From an uncultured Lachnospiraceae bacterium (lineage in GTDB: Bacteria > Bacillota > Clostridia > Lachnospirales > Lachnospiraceae): a DNA stretch of 10,339 nucleotides. The position numbers and the translations under genes were made by a program. The notes under the pieces were generated by a model that was not told the DNA's origin, ran no database searches, and saw only the letters and a list, made by a program, of their open reading frames with translations. Location: assembly GCA_947631755.1 (NCBI GenBank), contig CANRMO010000080.1:1-10339 (forward strand). The letters are read 5' to 3'. Shown one piece after another: positions 1 through 7,275 of this stretch (positions are counted from its first letter, which is position 1; the number at the start of each line of letters is the position of its first letter).

Positions 1-1644
1 TCAGATCCCGGCGGAATATCTGATCCGCAGGAGACGGCGGAGCCGGGAGAAACGCCCATCCCGGAGGAGACACCGGCTCCGACAGCGTCTGCCGGCCCCG
101 GCGGGACCCAGGTGCCAGCCGTGACATCCGAGCCGGAGCCCACAGTACAGCCGCCTGTGGCAACACCACAGCTGACACCTACCCCGAAACCGACGCCGGA
201 TCCCGGAAAATACACACTGTTAAATTCCAGGGCGAAATATAAAAAAGGCTCTCTCACTGGCATACATTATCACAGGGTAAAGGGGAAAAAGGTGTACCGC
301 ATCACGGCCTATGCGACCGATCCGGTAAAGCTTGAGATGTCCCAGCCGTCCCGGTTTGAGGTCTATGGGGGCAGGAATAAAAAAGAGGTGAAGAAAAAGT
401 ATGCTACAGTCTCCTCCAAAGGCGTGGTCACATGCCACCGCAGGGGAAAAGGAGAGACGCTCTATACTCTGATCAGGGCCACATCCCGAACAACCGGGCA
501 GGTCCAGTACATCTATATCTATTTTAAGAAAAAACTGACCTGCAGCAGCCGGAAACTTTCTCTCTATGAAAAATATTCCACACAGCTGAGGATCGACTAC
601 CCGAGATCGAAGGTTACATTTTCCATTGACGACGGGAAAAAAGCGGCGGTGAACAAAAAGGGAAAAGTGACCGCGATAAAAAAGGGAACGGCGTACGTGA
701 CGATCAAAGTAAAGGATTCCGAAAAAAACCAGGTGCGGGTAAAAATAACTGTGAAAAAGGAACCGTGGATTGTCAGCGATAAGGATAAGCTCTACGATTA
801 CGAGGACATGACCAGGGATCTGGGGAGGCTGGAGAGGAAATACGCGGGCAAGGTGAAATTGATGGATATTGGGACATCCTATGACAAGCGCACGATCTGG
901 TGCCTCCGGGTGGGCAATCCAGGCGCCTCGCACAAATTGGTGATTGATGCGGCGATCCATGCCAGGGAATGGCTGAATACTCAACTGATCATGAGACAGA
1001 CAGAGGATATGCTGAGGGATCACAGGGAGTTAAAAAAACGTATGAAAAACACCTGTTTGTACATTCTTCCCATGGACAATCCCGACGGCGTGACGATCTC
1101 CCAGTACGGGTTCAAGGCGATCCGCAACAAAAAGCTGCGAAAGATCTGCAAAAAGGCGGGCCACGCAAAGATCTGGAAAGCCAATGCGAGAGGGGTTAAT
1201 TTAAATAATAATTTCCCTGCGGGCTTTGAGAAGAGCAAGAAGAGAAAACCGCATTATATGCTTTACAACGGAAAGAAAGCGGGGAGCGAGAGAGAGACAA
1301 AGGCACTGATGAAGTTTATTGGCCAAATTGAGCCGGATGCCGTCATGAACCTCCATTCCACAGGGAGCGTTCTCTACTGGGATTTTGATGTGGAGGGGCA
1401 GCTGCACGACAAACAGCAGGAGCTGGCAGAGAAAATACGGTCATTCAACTCTTATCTGATGATGCCAAAGGGAAGAAGTACAGAGGGAAATGGTGGGTTT
1501 GCTGATTGGGTCGTCTATAAGAAGAAGACCGTGAGCATTACGGTGGAGACGGGAGTGACGCCCTGCCCGCTGCCACATTCCGAATACAAGTCCATCTATA
1601 AGAGAAACCGGGATATGTTCCGGTGGTTTATGACAGAATATTGA
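1..1644 (+). CDS. Secreted M14 zinc carboxypeptidase with Ig-like region (5' end outside window)
   Basis: The reading frame is open from base 1, so the start codon and any signal peptide lie upstream; the GTG at 112 is inside a Pro/Thr/Glu-rich linker and is not a convincing start. The linker (about 1-210) is followed by a Lys-rich beta-type region. This includes a segment resembling a bacterial Ig-like group 2 domain (about 530-760; it contains VNKKGKVTAIKKGTAYVTI). From about 790 comes an M14 (carboxypeptidase A type) peptidase domain. Visible Zn ligands are HARE (His 958-960, Glu 967-969) and His 1354-1356 in MNLHSTGS; the catalytic Glu is at 1546-1548 in TVETG. NPDG precedes an Arg matching CPA Arg127. 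The GVDxNRNW/F motif reads GVNLNNNF, so the carboxylate-binding Arg145 position is Asn. The family removes C-terminal residues from peptides or cleaves wall peptides; here it is probably extracellular. The fold call is firm, the substrate is unknown. Confidence 0.9.
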   Translation, partial: SDPGGISDPQETAEPGETPIPEETPAPTASAGPGGTQVPAVTSEPEPTVQPPVATPQLTPTPKPTPDPGKYTLLNSRAKYKKGSLTGIHYHRVKGKKVYRITAYATDPVKLEMSQPSRFEVYGGRNKKEVKKKYATVSSKGVVTCHRRGKGETLYTLIRATSRTTGQVQYIYIYFKKKLTCSSRKLSLYEKYSTQLRIDYPRSKVTFSIDDGKKAAVNKKGKVTAIKKGTAYVTIKVKDSEKNQVRVKITVKKEPWIVSDKDKLYDYEDMTRDLGRLERKYAGKVKLMDIGTSYDKRTIWCLRVGNPGASHKLVIDAAIHAREWLNTQLIMRQTEDMLRDHRELKKRMKNTCLYILPMDNPDGVTISQYGFKAIRNKKLRKICKKAGHAKIWKANARGVNLNNNFPAGFEKSKKRKPHYMLYNGKKAGSERETKALMKFIGQIEPDAVMNLHSTGSVLYWDFDVEGQLHDKQQELAEKIRSFNSYLMMPKGRSTEGNGGFADWVVYKKKTVSITVETGVTPCPLPHSEYKSIYKRNRDMFRWFMTEY

Positions 1645-1699
1645 TGTTATTGGATTGTTTTTCAAAGTCCCACTCTGGTTAGTCAATGTAGGGTTTACT

Positions 1700-1738
1700 A
1701 AAAAGGGGAAGCCTTAAAAAATCAAAGCTTCCCTTTTT
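1700..1738 (+). terminator. Intrinsic terminator after the M14 peptidase gene
   Basis: A hairpin with arms aaaagggg-aagc and gctt-ccc-tttt (one bulged G) encloses an A-rich loop and ends in five T. It lies 56 bases after the peptidase stop codon. The arms are flanked by A on one side and T on the other, so it could also work on the minus strand. Confidence 0.8.
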
Positions 1739-1750
1739 CGTATAAGTGCA

Positions 1751-1795
1751 CAAAACGGCGCGAAACCTGAACTATTTATGTCCAGATTCGCACCG
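1751..1795 (-). terminator. Intrinsic terminator of the tRNA-Leu gene
   Basis: Read on the minus strand, just after the tRNA 3' end, CGGTGCGAA pairs with TTCGCGCCG and an inner CTGGAC pairs with GTTCAG. The two stems are separated by a small internal loop, the apical loop is ATAAATA, and the stem is followed by TTTTG. No T-tract follows on the plus strand, so it most likely ends the tRNA transcript. Confidence 0.7.
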
Positions 1796-1800
1796 TCAGA

Positions 1801-1883
1801 TGCGGAAGATGGGACTTGAACCCACACGCTCTACGAGCACATGATCCTTAGTCATGCCTGTCTGCCAATTCCAGCACTTCCGC
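1801..1883 (-). tRNA. tRNA-Leu, anticodon AAG
   Basis: The minus strand folds into a class II tRNA. The acceptor stem GCGGAAG/CTTCCGC is perfect over 7 bp with discriminator A (complement of 1801). The D arm contains the GGAATTGGCAGAC stretch typical of Leu tRNAs. The anticodon stem CATGA/TCATG encloses the loop CTAAGGA, which gives anticodon AAG (plus-strand 1847-1849). A long variable arm (GCTC/GAGC) and a T arm GTGGG-TTCAAGT-CCCAT follow. The 3' CCA is not encoded. The discriminator A and long variable arm agree with leucine identity. It should read CUU, and more if A34 is deaminated to inosine. It stands alone as a single-tRNA unit. Confidence 0.95.
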
Positions 1884-1922
1884 ATTTCGCGTATCAAAAT
1901 AATTATACAACGAACGATAATT

Positions 1923-1951
1923 ATATTATCACTATCGGGAGGATTTGTCAA
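1923..1951 (-). promoter_or_regulatory. Sigma-A promoter of tRNA-Leu
   Basis: On the minus strand a perfect -35 TTGACA (plus 1946-1951) lies 17 bases from TAATAT (1923-1928). An overlapping TATAAT (1920-1925) sits 20 bases away. A second TATAAT occurs at 1902-1907, nearer the tRNA 5' end but with no good -35. The leader would be about 30-40 bases and needs RNase P trimming. Confidence 0.6.
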
Positions 1952-2067
1952 GGACTTTCTTGCCGGGTGGCAATAAATTTGCATAGAAGAATTAAATACG
2001 CAGTAACAGGATCGAAGAAGGCACTGTCTGCTCCCCCGCCTTCGGTGAAAATGCTTACAGCGAAATT

Positions 2068-2108
2068 AATTCGGATATTATTTTACGGTTGCCTGGACAA
2101 TCCGAATT
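2068..2108. repeat. 9-bp inverted repeat around the amidase promoter
   Basis: AATTCGGAT (2068-2076) and ATCCGAATT (2100-2108) are perfect inverted copies with centres 32 bp apart, about three helical turns. The -35 box lies between them and the right arm sits in the -35/-10 spacer. It looks like an operator pair for a repressor or activator; the regulator is not known. Confidence 0.5.
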
Positions 2109-2118
2109 GTGTTAAAAT
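2089..2118 (+). promoter_or_regulatory. Probable sigma-A promoter of the amidase gene
   Basis: TTGCCT (2089-2094) and TAAAAT (2113-2118) are separated by 18 bases. The -10 matches consensus at 5 of 6 positions, the -35 at 4 of 6. The predicted start near 2125 gives a leader of about 45 bases ending in a strong ribosome binding site. Confidence 0.5.
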
Positions 2119-2169
2119 AGCCATACAGGGGGGAGTTAAACAAACAGCACGTTAAGAGGGAGGTTATCA

Positions 2170-2964
2170 ATGAAACGGATTATCAGTATTTTATTTGCAT
2201 TGTCTTTATTGATTACAACTGTGCCGTACCAGGTGCCGGTGTCCGCCGTCGCGGCAGCGGCAGATGCGGGAAGCGGTGCGCCGGATGGCAGCGGGGAGGC
2301 AGATACCGGGAGCGCAGAGGATGAGGAAGAGGAGGAGCCGAAAGTCATTGTTATTGATGCCGGGCATCAGACCCGTGCAATGAGCGCTACGGAGCCGAAT
2401 GGGCCGGGTTCTTCCACGAGAAAAGCAAAGGTGACAGGGGGAGCCAGCGGCTGTTCCACCGGACTGCCTGAGTACAAACTGAATCTCCGGGTGGCAAAAA
2501 AGCTGAAAAAAGAACTTGTGAAGCGGGGATATAAAGTGTATATGGTGCGCACGAAAAACAATGTGAAGATCTCTAATGTGGAGCGGGCCAAATACGCCAA
2601 CAAAAAAAAGGCGGACGCCTTTATCCGCATTCATGCAAATTCTTCTGAAAATTCGGGGGTGAAAGGGGCGCTGACGATCGCGCCGACAAACAGCAATCAT
2701 TATCTCTCAAAAGCTGTGCGGAAGAAGAGCCAGAGTCTTTCCAAAAAGGTGCTGAAATCTTTCTGTAAGGCCACGGGAGCGAAAAACCGGGGAGTTATGT
2801 ACACCGACACGATGACGGGGATTAACTGGTGCAAAATTCCGGTGACGATCGTTGAGATGGGATTTATGAGTAATCCATCGGAGGACCGGAAGATGGCGTC
2901 AGCGTCTTATCAGAAGAAGATCGTGAAGGGGATTGCGAACGGCATCGATTCCTTTCTCGGATAG
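2170..2964 (+). CDS. Secreted N-acetylmuramoyl-L-alanine amidase (Amidase_3)
   Basis: This 264-residue protein should cut the bond between N-acetylmuramic acid and L-alanine in peptidoglycan, outside the membrane. Residues 1-31 form a signal peptide with a basic start, a hydrophobic core and an Ala-rich cleavage region. Residues 32-57 are a Gly/Asp/Glu-rich linker with a run of acidic residues. The Amidase_3 domain follows (about 58-263). Its Zn ligands are His66 (VIDAGHQ), Glu101 (LPEYKLN) and His155 (IRIHANS), and the catalytic Glu is Glu229 in VEMGFMSNPSED. The set is complete, so it should be active. No SH3, LysM or choline-binding domain is present, which fits a small diffusible hydrolase. 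The ATG at 2170 is set by AGAGGGAGG six bases upstream. It could serve cell separation, wall turnover or germination; the sequence does not decide between these. Confidence 0.93.
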   Translation: MKRIISILFALSLLITTVPYQVPVSAVAAAADAGSGAPDGSGEADTGSAEDEEEEEPKVIVIDAGHQTRAMSATEPNGPGSSTRKAKVTGGASGCSTGLPEYKLNLRVAKKLKKELVKRGYKVYMVRTKNNVKISNVERAKYANKKKADAFIRIHANSSENSGVKGALTIAPTNSNHYLSKAVRKKSQSLSKKVLKSFCKATGAKNRGVMYTDTMTGINWCKIPVTIVEMGFMSNPSEDRKMASASYQKKIVKGIANGIDSFLG

Positions 2965-3049
2965 ATTCTGGTTTTTATCCGGATGATAGGGACAGGCGGG
3001 CGCGGCAATACATTAAAAAGCATTAATAAGCAGAAAGGCGGGGATCACA

Positions 3050-3667
3050 ATGGAAAAAGTTATTACGATTGCAAGGCAGTACGGAAGTGGGGGAAGGGAG
3101 ATTGGACGGAAACTGGCAGAAGCTTACGGGATTCCTTTTTATGACAATGAAATTATTTCGCGGGCGGCCAAAGAGACCGGATTTGCGGAAGCTGCATTCG
3201 AGGGTGCGGAGGACAAGGCGACGAACAGTCTCCTATACTCCATCGCCATGGGGATGAATGTCTATTCCAGTATGGATGTGGGATTTTCGGGGCTTTCGCT
3301 GGATGACCGGATCTTTCTGGCCCAGTCGAACGTGATCCGCAAGGTGGCGGAAGAGGGCCCCTGTGTTATTGTCGGGAAATGTGCGGATTACATTTTGAAA
3401 GAGCGCAGCGATGTGGTGAATTTCTTTATCAGCGCGTCGCCGGATTTTCGCATCCGCCGTTCCATCAGAATCGATTCGCTGCCGGAGAATAAGGCGGCGG
3501 AGCTCGTGTTGAAGAAAGATAAGAGCAGGGCAAATTATTACAAATACCACTCAGGGGAGCGCTGGGACAATACATTGAACTACCATATGTCCATCCGCAG
3601 CGACCTGTGTGGCATAGACGGCACGGTTACATGCTTAAAGACATTTTTAGATCATATGGATAAATGA
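3050..3667 (+). CDS. Cytidylate-kinase-like family protein
   Basis: This 205-residue cytosolic protein resembles the cytidylate-kinase-like family (Cytidylate_kin2) common in clostridia, not canonical Cmk. It opens with ITIARQYGSGGREIGRKLAE, where GSGG replaces the usual GKS/T form of the phosphate loop. YDNEII follows, then VIVGKCADYIL (most relatives have GRCAD) and a lid-like region with KDKSRANYYKYHSGERW. The fold suggests phosphoryl transfer to a nucleotide, but the true substrate of this subfamily is not settled. The start at 3050 has AAAGGCGGGG about six bases upstream. It lies 85 bases after the amidase, with no clear terminator between, and 23 bases before gltX, so it is probably co-transcribed with gltX. 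Confidence 0.85.
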   Translation: MEKVITIARQYGSGGREIGRKLAEAYGIPFYDNEIISRAAKETGFAEAAFEGAEDKATNSLLYSIAMGMNVYSSMDVGFSGLSLDDRIFLAQSNVIRKVAEEGPCVIVGKCADYILKERSDVVNFFISASPDFRIRRSIRIDSLPENKAAELVLKKDKSRANYYKYHSGERWDNTLNYHMSIRSDLCGIDGTVTCLKTFLDHMDK

Positions 3668-3674
3668 ACGAACC

Positions 3675-3680
3675 TGGAGG
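3675..3680 (+). promoter_or_regulatory. Ribosome binding site that sets the gltX start
   Basis: TGGAGG lies ten bases before ATG 3691. The upstream in-frame ATG at 3664 overlaps the previous stop codon and has no such site, so 3691 is preferred. Confidence 0.75.
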
Positions 3681-3690
3681 AATTTTAGTT

Positions 3691-5160
3691 ATGGCAGAGA
3701 AAATACGCACAAGATATGCACCGAGCCCCACGGGGAAAATGCATGTGGGCAATCTGAGGACAGCGCTGTATGCCTATCTGATCGCAAAACACGAGGGGGG
3801 AGATTTTCTCCTCCGCATCGAGGACACCGATCAGGAGCGGTTTGTGGAGGGCGCACTGGAGCTGATCTACAAGACGATGGAGACAGCGGGGCTTGACCAT
3901 GATGAGGGCCCGGACAGGGATGGCGGCTATGGCCCCTATGTCCAGAGCGACAGGGTGAAGACTGGCATTTACCTGGACTACGCCAGACAGCTTGTGGAAA
4001 AGGGCGAGGCATACTACTGTTTCTGCACAAAAGAGCGGCTGCAGAAACTGCGGGATGACGCAGAGAAAAAAGGTGAGGGGGCGGCCAAATACGACAAGCA
4101 CTGCCTGGCTCTCTCCAGGGAAGAGGTAGAGGAAAAACTAGCGGCCGGGACGCCGTATGTCATACGCCAGAATAACCCGTCGGAGGGGGAGACGACATTT
4201 GATGATGTGATCTACGGGAAGATTTCCGCCCCGAATGACGAGCTGGATGATATGATATTGATTAAGTCCGACGGGTATCCGACCTATAATTTTGCCAATG
4301 TGGTGGACGACCATCTGATGAACATTACCCATGTTGTACGCGGCAATGAGTATTTATCCTCATCCCCGAAGTATAACCGTCTCTATGAGGCGTTTGGCTG
4401 GGAGATCCCGGTGTATATCCACTGTCCGACCATTACCGATGAGGAGCACAAAAAACTGGCAAAACGGCGTGGCGATGCGTCCTTTGAGGATCTGATGGAA
4501 CTCGGGTTTCTGCCGGAGGCCGTGGTGAACTATGTGGCCCTGCTGGGGTGGAGCCCGGCGGAGGACCGCGAGATCTTCAGCCTGGATGAACTGGTGGAGG
4601 CATTTGACTACACACGTATTAATAAATCGCCAGCGGTGTTTGACATCGTGAAATTGAGATGGATGAACGGTGAGTACATCAAGGCGATGGAAGATGAGAG
4701 ATATTATGAGTATGCGTTGCCGGAGATCCGGAAAGTGGTCAAAAAAGACTTGGATCTGAAGAAAATTGCCGATCTGGTAAAGACGCGCATAGAGGTATTC
4801 CCGGACATTCTGGAGAAGATCGATTTCTTTGAGGAACTTCCGGAATATGATGTGGCGATGTACACCCACAAGAAAATGAAGACAAACGCGGAGAATTCAC
4901 TGGAGGCGCTGCAGGAGATGTTCCCGCGGTATGAGCGGCTGGAGGATTACTCGATCGCCGGTATTGAGGGTGTGGCAAAAGAATATGTGGCGGAGAAAGG
5001 CTGCAAGAACGGCCAGGCACTCTGGCCGCTGCGCACGGCGGTGTCCGGGAAGCAGATGACGCCCGGGGGGGCTTATGAGATCATGGAGATCCTCGGAAAA
5101 GAGGAGTCGCTCAAGCGCATACAGAAAGGGATTGAAAAACTGAGGGAGGAGTTAAAGTGA
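3691..5160 (+). CDS. gltX: Glutamate--tRNA ligase
   Basis: The 489-residue product is a class I aminoacyl-tRNA synthetase that charges tRNA with glutamate in the cytosol. It starts MAEKIRTRYAPSPTGKMHVG, with the HIGH signature as HVGN (residues 18-21). The KMSKS loop reads KLAKR (255-259) within EEHKKLAKRRGDAS. A zinc-binding pattern is visible as Cys110-x-Cys112, Tyr134 and Cys138. The C-terminal anticodon-binding region is helical and of normal extent, and total length is normal for the family. In organisms without GlnRS this enzyme may also charge tRNA-Gln for the amidotransferase route; the window does not show which applies. The stop overlaps the GTG start of the helicase by four bases, implying translational coupling. 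Confidence 0.97.
   Translation: MAEKIRTRYAPSPTGKMHVGNLRTALYAYLIAKHEGGDFLLRIEDTDQERFVEGALELIYKTMETAGLDHDEGPDRDGGYGPYVQSDRVKTGIYLDYARQLVEKGEAYYCFCTKERLQKLRDDAEKKGEGAAKYDKHCLALSREEVEEKLAAGTPYVIRQNNPSEGETTFDDVIYGKISAPNDELDDMILIKSDGYPTYNFANVVDDHLMNITHVVRGNEYLSSSPKYNRLYEAFGWEIPVYIHCPTITDEEHKKLAKRRGDASFEDLMELGFLPEAVVNYVALLGWSPAEDREIFSLDELVEAFDYTRINKSPAVFDIVKLRWMNGEYIKAMEDERYYEYALPEIRKVVKKDLDLKKIADLVKTRIEVFPDILEKIDFFEELPEYDVAMYTHKKMKTNAENSLEALQEMFPRYERLEDYSIAGIEGVAKEYVAEKGCKNGQALWPLRTAVSGKQMTPGGAYEIMEILGKEESLKRIQKGIEKLREELK
5144..5151 (+). promoter_or_regulatory. Ribosome binding site that sets the helicase start
   Basis: GGGAGGAG inside the end of gltX lies five bases before GTG 5157. This marks the GTG as the real helicase start; no comparable site precedes ATG 5176. 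Confidence 0.75.
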
Positions 5161-7029
5161 GAAAAAAGATAGTGAATGATGCACAGGATTACGCGATCCG
5201 GCATTACAGAGGCCCATTTATGTGCCTCGCGGGTCCCCGGCAGCGGTAAGACTGCGGTAATCACAAATCGTGTGAAATATTTGTTGGAACATTATGAGGT
5301 GGGGCAGGAGAGTATTCTTGTAGTGACGTTTTCCAAAGCGGCGGCACTGGAGATGCGGGAACGTTTTGAAAAAATGACAGAGGGGAGATATCCCCGTGTG
5401 AGATTTGGCACATTTCATTCGGTATTTTTCCAGATCCTCCGCGCCGCCTATCACTATGAGGCAAAAGATATTGTGACGCCCGCCCTGAAGTACCGTTTTC
5501 TGGAGGAGGCACTCGGGGCGGTTGATTTTGATGTGGACGACAAAAAGGAGTTTCTGGAGGACATAGAAAAAGAGATCAGCCGGGTCAAAGGGGACGGAAT
5601 TGATATTGAGCGATATTATTCTGCCAATTGCCCGGAGGAGGTGTTCCGGGAGATCTACCGGGGATACCAGAGCCTTCTGCAGAGGCACCGGGCGCTGGAT
5701 TTTGATGATATGGTTGTGTATACCTATGAGCTTCTGAGGGCGCGGGGAGATATACTGGCGAGATGGCAGCAGTTGTTCACTTTTATTCTGATCGATGAGT
5801 TTCAGGATATCAACCGCCTGCAGTTTGAGAATATCCGCATGCTGGCAGAGCCGGAAAATAATCTGTTTATCGTGGGGGATGATGACCAGTCGATTTACGG
5901 ATTCCGCGGTTCCAGGCCGGATATTATGATGGCATTTCCGAAAATGTATCCGGGGGCGGAGCGGGTGACGCTGGGTGTGAACTACCGTTCTTCCTCCCAG
6001 ATCCTCACAGCGGCCGGGAAGCTGATCGGGAATAATAAAAAGAGATTTGGAAAGAAACTGACATCCCATTCCGGCAGCAAAGAGGGAGTATGGATCAGCC
6101 GGTGCAGGGATCTGTCCTCAGAGTCGGAAAAGATTGTGAAACAGGTGAGGGAGTACCGCGAAAAAGGAATTTCCTATGAGGAGATGGCGGTCCTCTTTCG
6201 CACGAATATGCAAATGAGGACGCTGGCGGGTAAGCTGATGGAGCGGGGAATCCCATTTTCCATGAAAGAAAGTCTCCCCAATATGTTCCGGACATGGATG
6301 GCCAGGGATCTGCTCTGTTATGTGGAGCTGGCGATGGGAGACCGAAGTCGGGAAAAATTCCTAAAGATCTGCAACCGTCCGGTGAGATATCTGAGCCGGG
6401 CGGCCTTTGAGGAGGAGGCTGTGACATTTCGCGCCCTGAAGTCATATTATATCGGGAAGAGACAGATGTGGATGCTGGAGAGGCTGGATGACTTTGAAAA
6501 TGAACTGCGGGTTCTGGCTTCGCTGTCCCCTTATTCAGCGGTTAATTATATCCGAAAGGGGATTGGTTATGACGAGTTTCTGAAAGAGTATGCCGCGGAG
6601 CGGAATGTAAACGCGGGGGACTGGCTGGAGGTTCTGGAGGAGATCCAGGAGACGGCCAGGGACTGTAAGAGCCTGCCTGAGTGGCTGGCCTTTGTGGAGA
6701 ATTACGGGGAGATGCTGGAGGAGATGCAGCGTCAGAATAAGCGCAGGGACGAAAAAAAGGGCGTCAGCCTGATGACGATGCACGGTGCAAAGGGATTGGA
6801 ATTTGACGTGGTATTTGTCCCCACGGTCAATGAGGGCGTCAGTCCGTACCGCAAGGCGGCCCAGCCCGGGGAGATTGAGGAAGAGCGGCGGATGCTGTAT
6901 GTAGCCATGACGAGGGCAAAGACCCATCTCCATCTCTCTTACGTGAGGGAGCGGTTCAACAAGCAGGCGGAACCGTCCAGGTTTCTCTATGAGATTAGCC
7001 CGGACATCGGAAAGGGGGAAAATGTATGA
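5157..7029 (+). CDS. UvrD/PcrA-type ATP-dependent DNA helicase, with apparent +1 frameshift near the N-terminus
   Basis: This is a superfamily 1A 3'-5' DNA helicase, about 623 residues if repaired, shorter than PcrA/UvrD (about 720 or more). From GTG 5157 frame 3 gives a Q-motif-like NDAQDYAIRHYRGP and then CLAGP, but stops at TAA 5247. The rest, GSGKTAVIT and onward, is in frame 1. Dropping one C from the run at 5235-5238 restores AGPGSGKT. Motifs then follow in order: TFSKAAALEMRERF (Ia), FGTFHS (Ib), LIDEFQD (5791-5808, II), VGDDDQSIYGFRGS (III), NYRSSSQI (IV), MTMHGAKGLEFD (V), and EEERRMLYVAMTRAK (VI, about 6877-6921). Translation from ATG 5176 would lose the Q motif and the first Walker A residue. 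Role: probably repair or displacement of DNA intermediates. It may be a sequencing error, a pseudogene, or a shifted reading. Confidence 0.88.
5235..5238 (+). other. Frameshift site (CCCC) before the helicase Walker A motif
   Basis: The first frame reads GGT CCC CGG CAG CGG TAA; skipping one C gives GGT CCC GGC AGC GGT AAG, which is G-P-G-S-G-K. The frame upstream carries family-typical sequence up to the proline, and the frame downstream carries it right after, so the break maps to these four bases. Confidence 0.85.
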
Positions 7030-7214
7030 GTATGAGCAGTATCATCAGTGTTATAATTGTTGCCGCAATCCTTGTGGCGTGCGTGTTTGTTCTCACCTAT
7101 GTGGCCCACGATAAGGCAGAGGGAGAGGACTGCGGCGACAACTGCAGCGGTGATTGCTTTCACTGCAAAAAAGCGGCCGGGGAGACCGGGAAAAAGCATG
7201 AGCAGCGGGACTGA
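7026..7214 (+). CDS. Small single-pass membrane protein with cysteine cluster
   Basis: The 62-residue product has a transmembrane helix at about residues 5-27, then a hydrophilic tail with four cysteines (36, 40, 44, 47) in the pattern C-x3-C-x3-C-x2-C. The tail ends in a charged Lys/Glu/His-rich stretch. The layout resembles FeoB-associated Cys-rich membrane proteins, but there is no feoB here and the match is by shape only. A metal-binding or redox role is possible. ATG 7026 overlaps the helicase stop (ATGA) and has AAGGGGGA five to six bases upstream, so it is a real, coupled gene; ATG 7032 is an alternative start. Confidence 0.75.
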   Translation: MSMSSIISVIIVAAILVACVFVLTYVAHDKAEGEDCGDNCSGDCFHCKKAAGETGKKHEQRD

Positions 7215-7275
7215 GATGCGGGCCGGGGAAGAGAAACGGATCATCAGATACAGAAGATAAGAGGGGGAATGGCCA

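Noticed and set aside
220..1023. Long minus-strand ORF opposite the M14 peptidase
   Set aside because: It overlaps a well-supported coding region, shows no domain, and its composition is that of a complement-strand shadow.
1960..1974. Short hairpin ttgcc-gggt-ggcaa as a terminator
   Set aside because: Only five base pairs, a poor T-tract and no plus-strand gene ending upstream.
3664..3690. ATG 3664 as the gltX start (nine extra residues)
   Set aside because: No ribosome binding site at the right distance; TGGAGG fits ATG 3691, where the conserved N-terminus begins.
5176..7029. ATG 5176 as the helicase start
   Set aside because: The first residues do not resemble the family, the Q motif and first Walker A residue are lost, and no good ribosome binding site precedes it; GTG 5157 with a frame break explains the sequence better.
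7197..7260. A 20-residue ORF between the membrane protein and the LanM-like gene
   Set aside because: Weak ribosome binding site, no recognisable features; likely chance.
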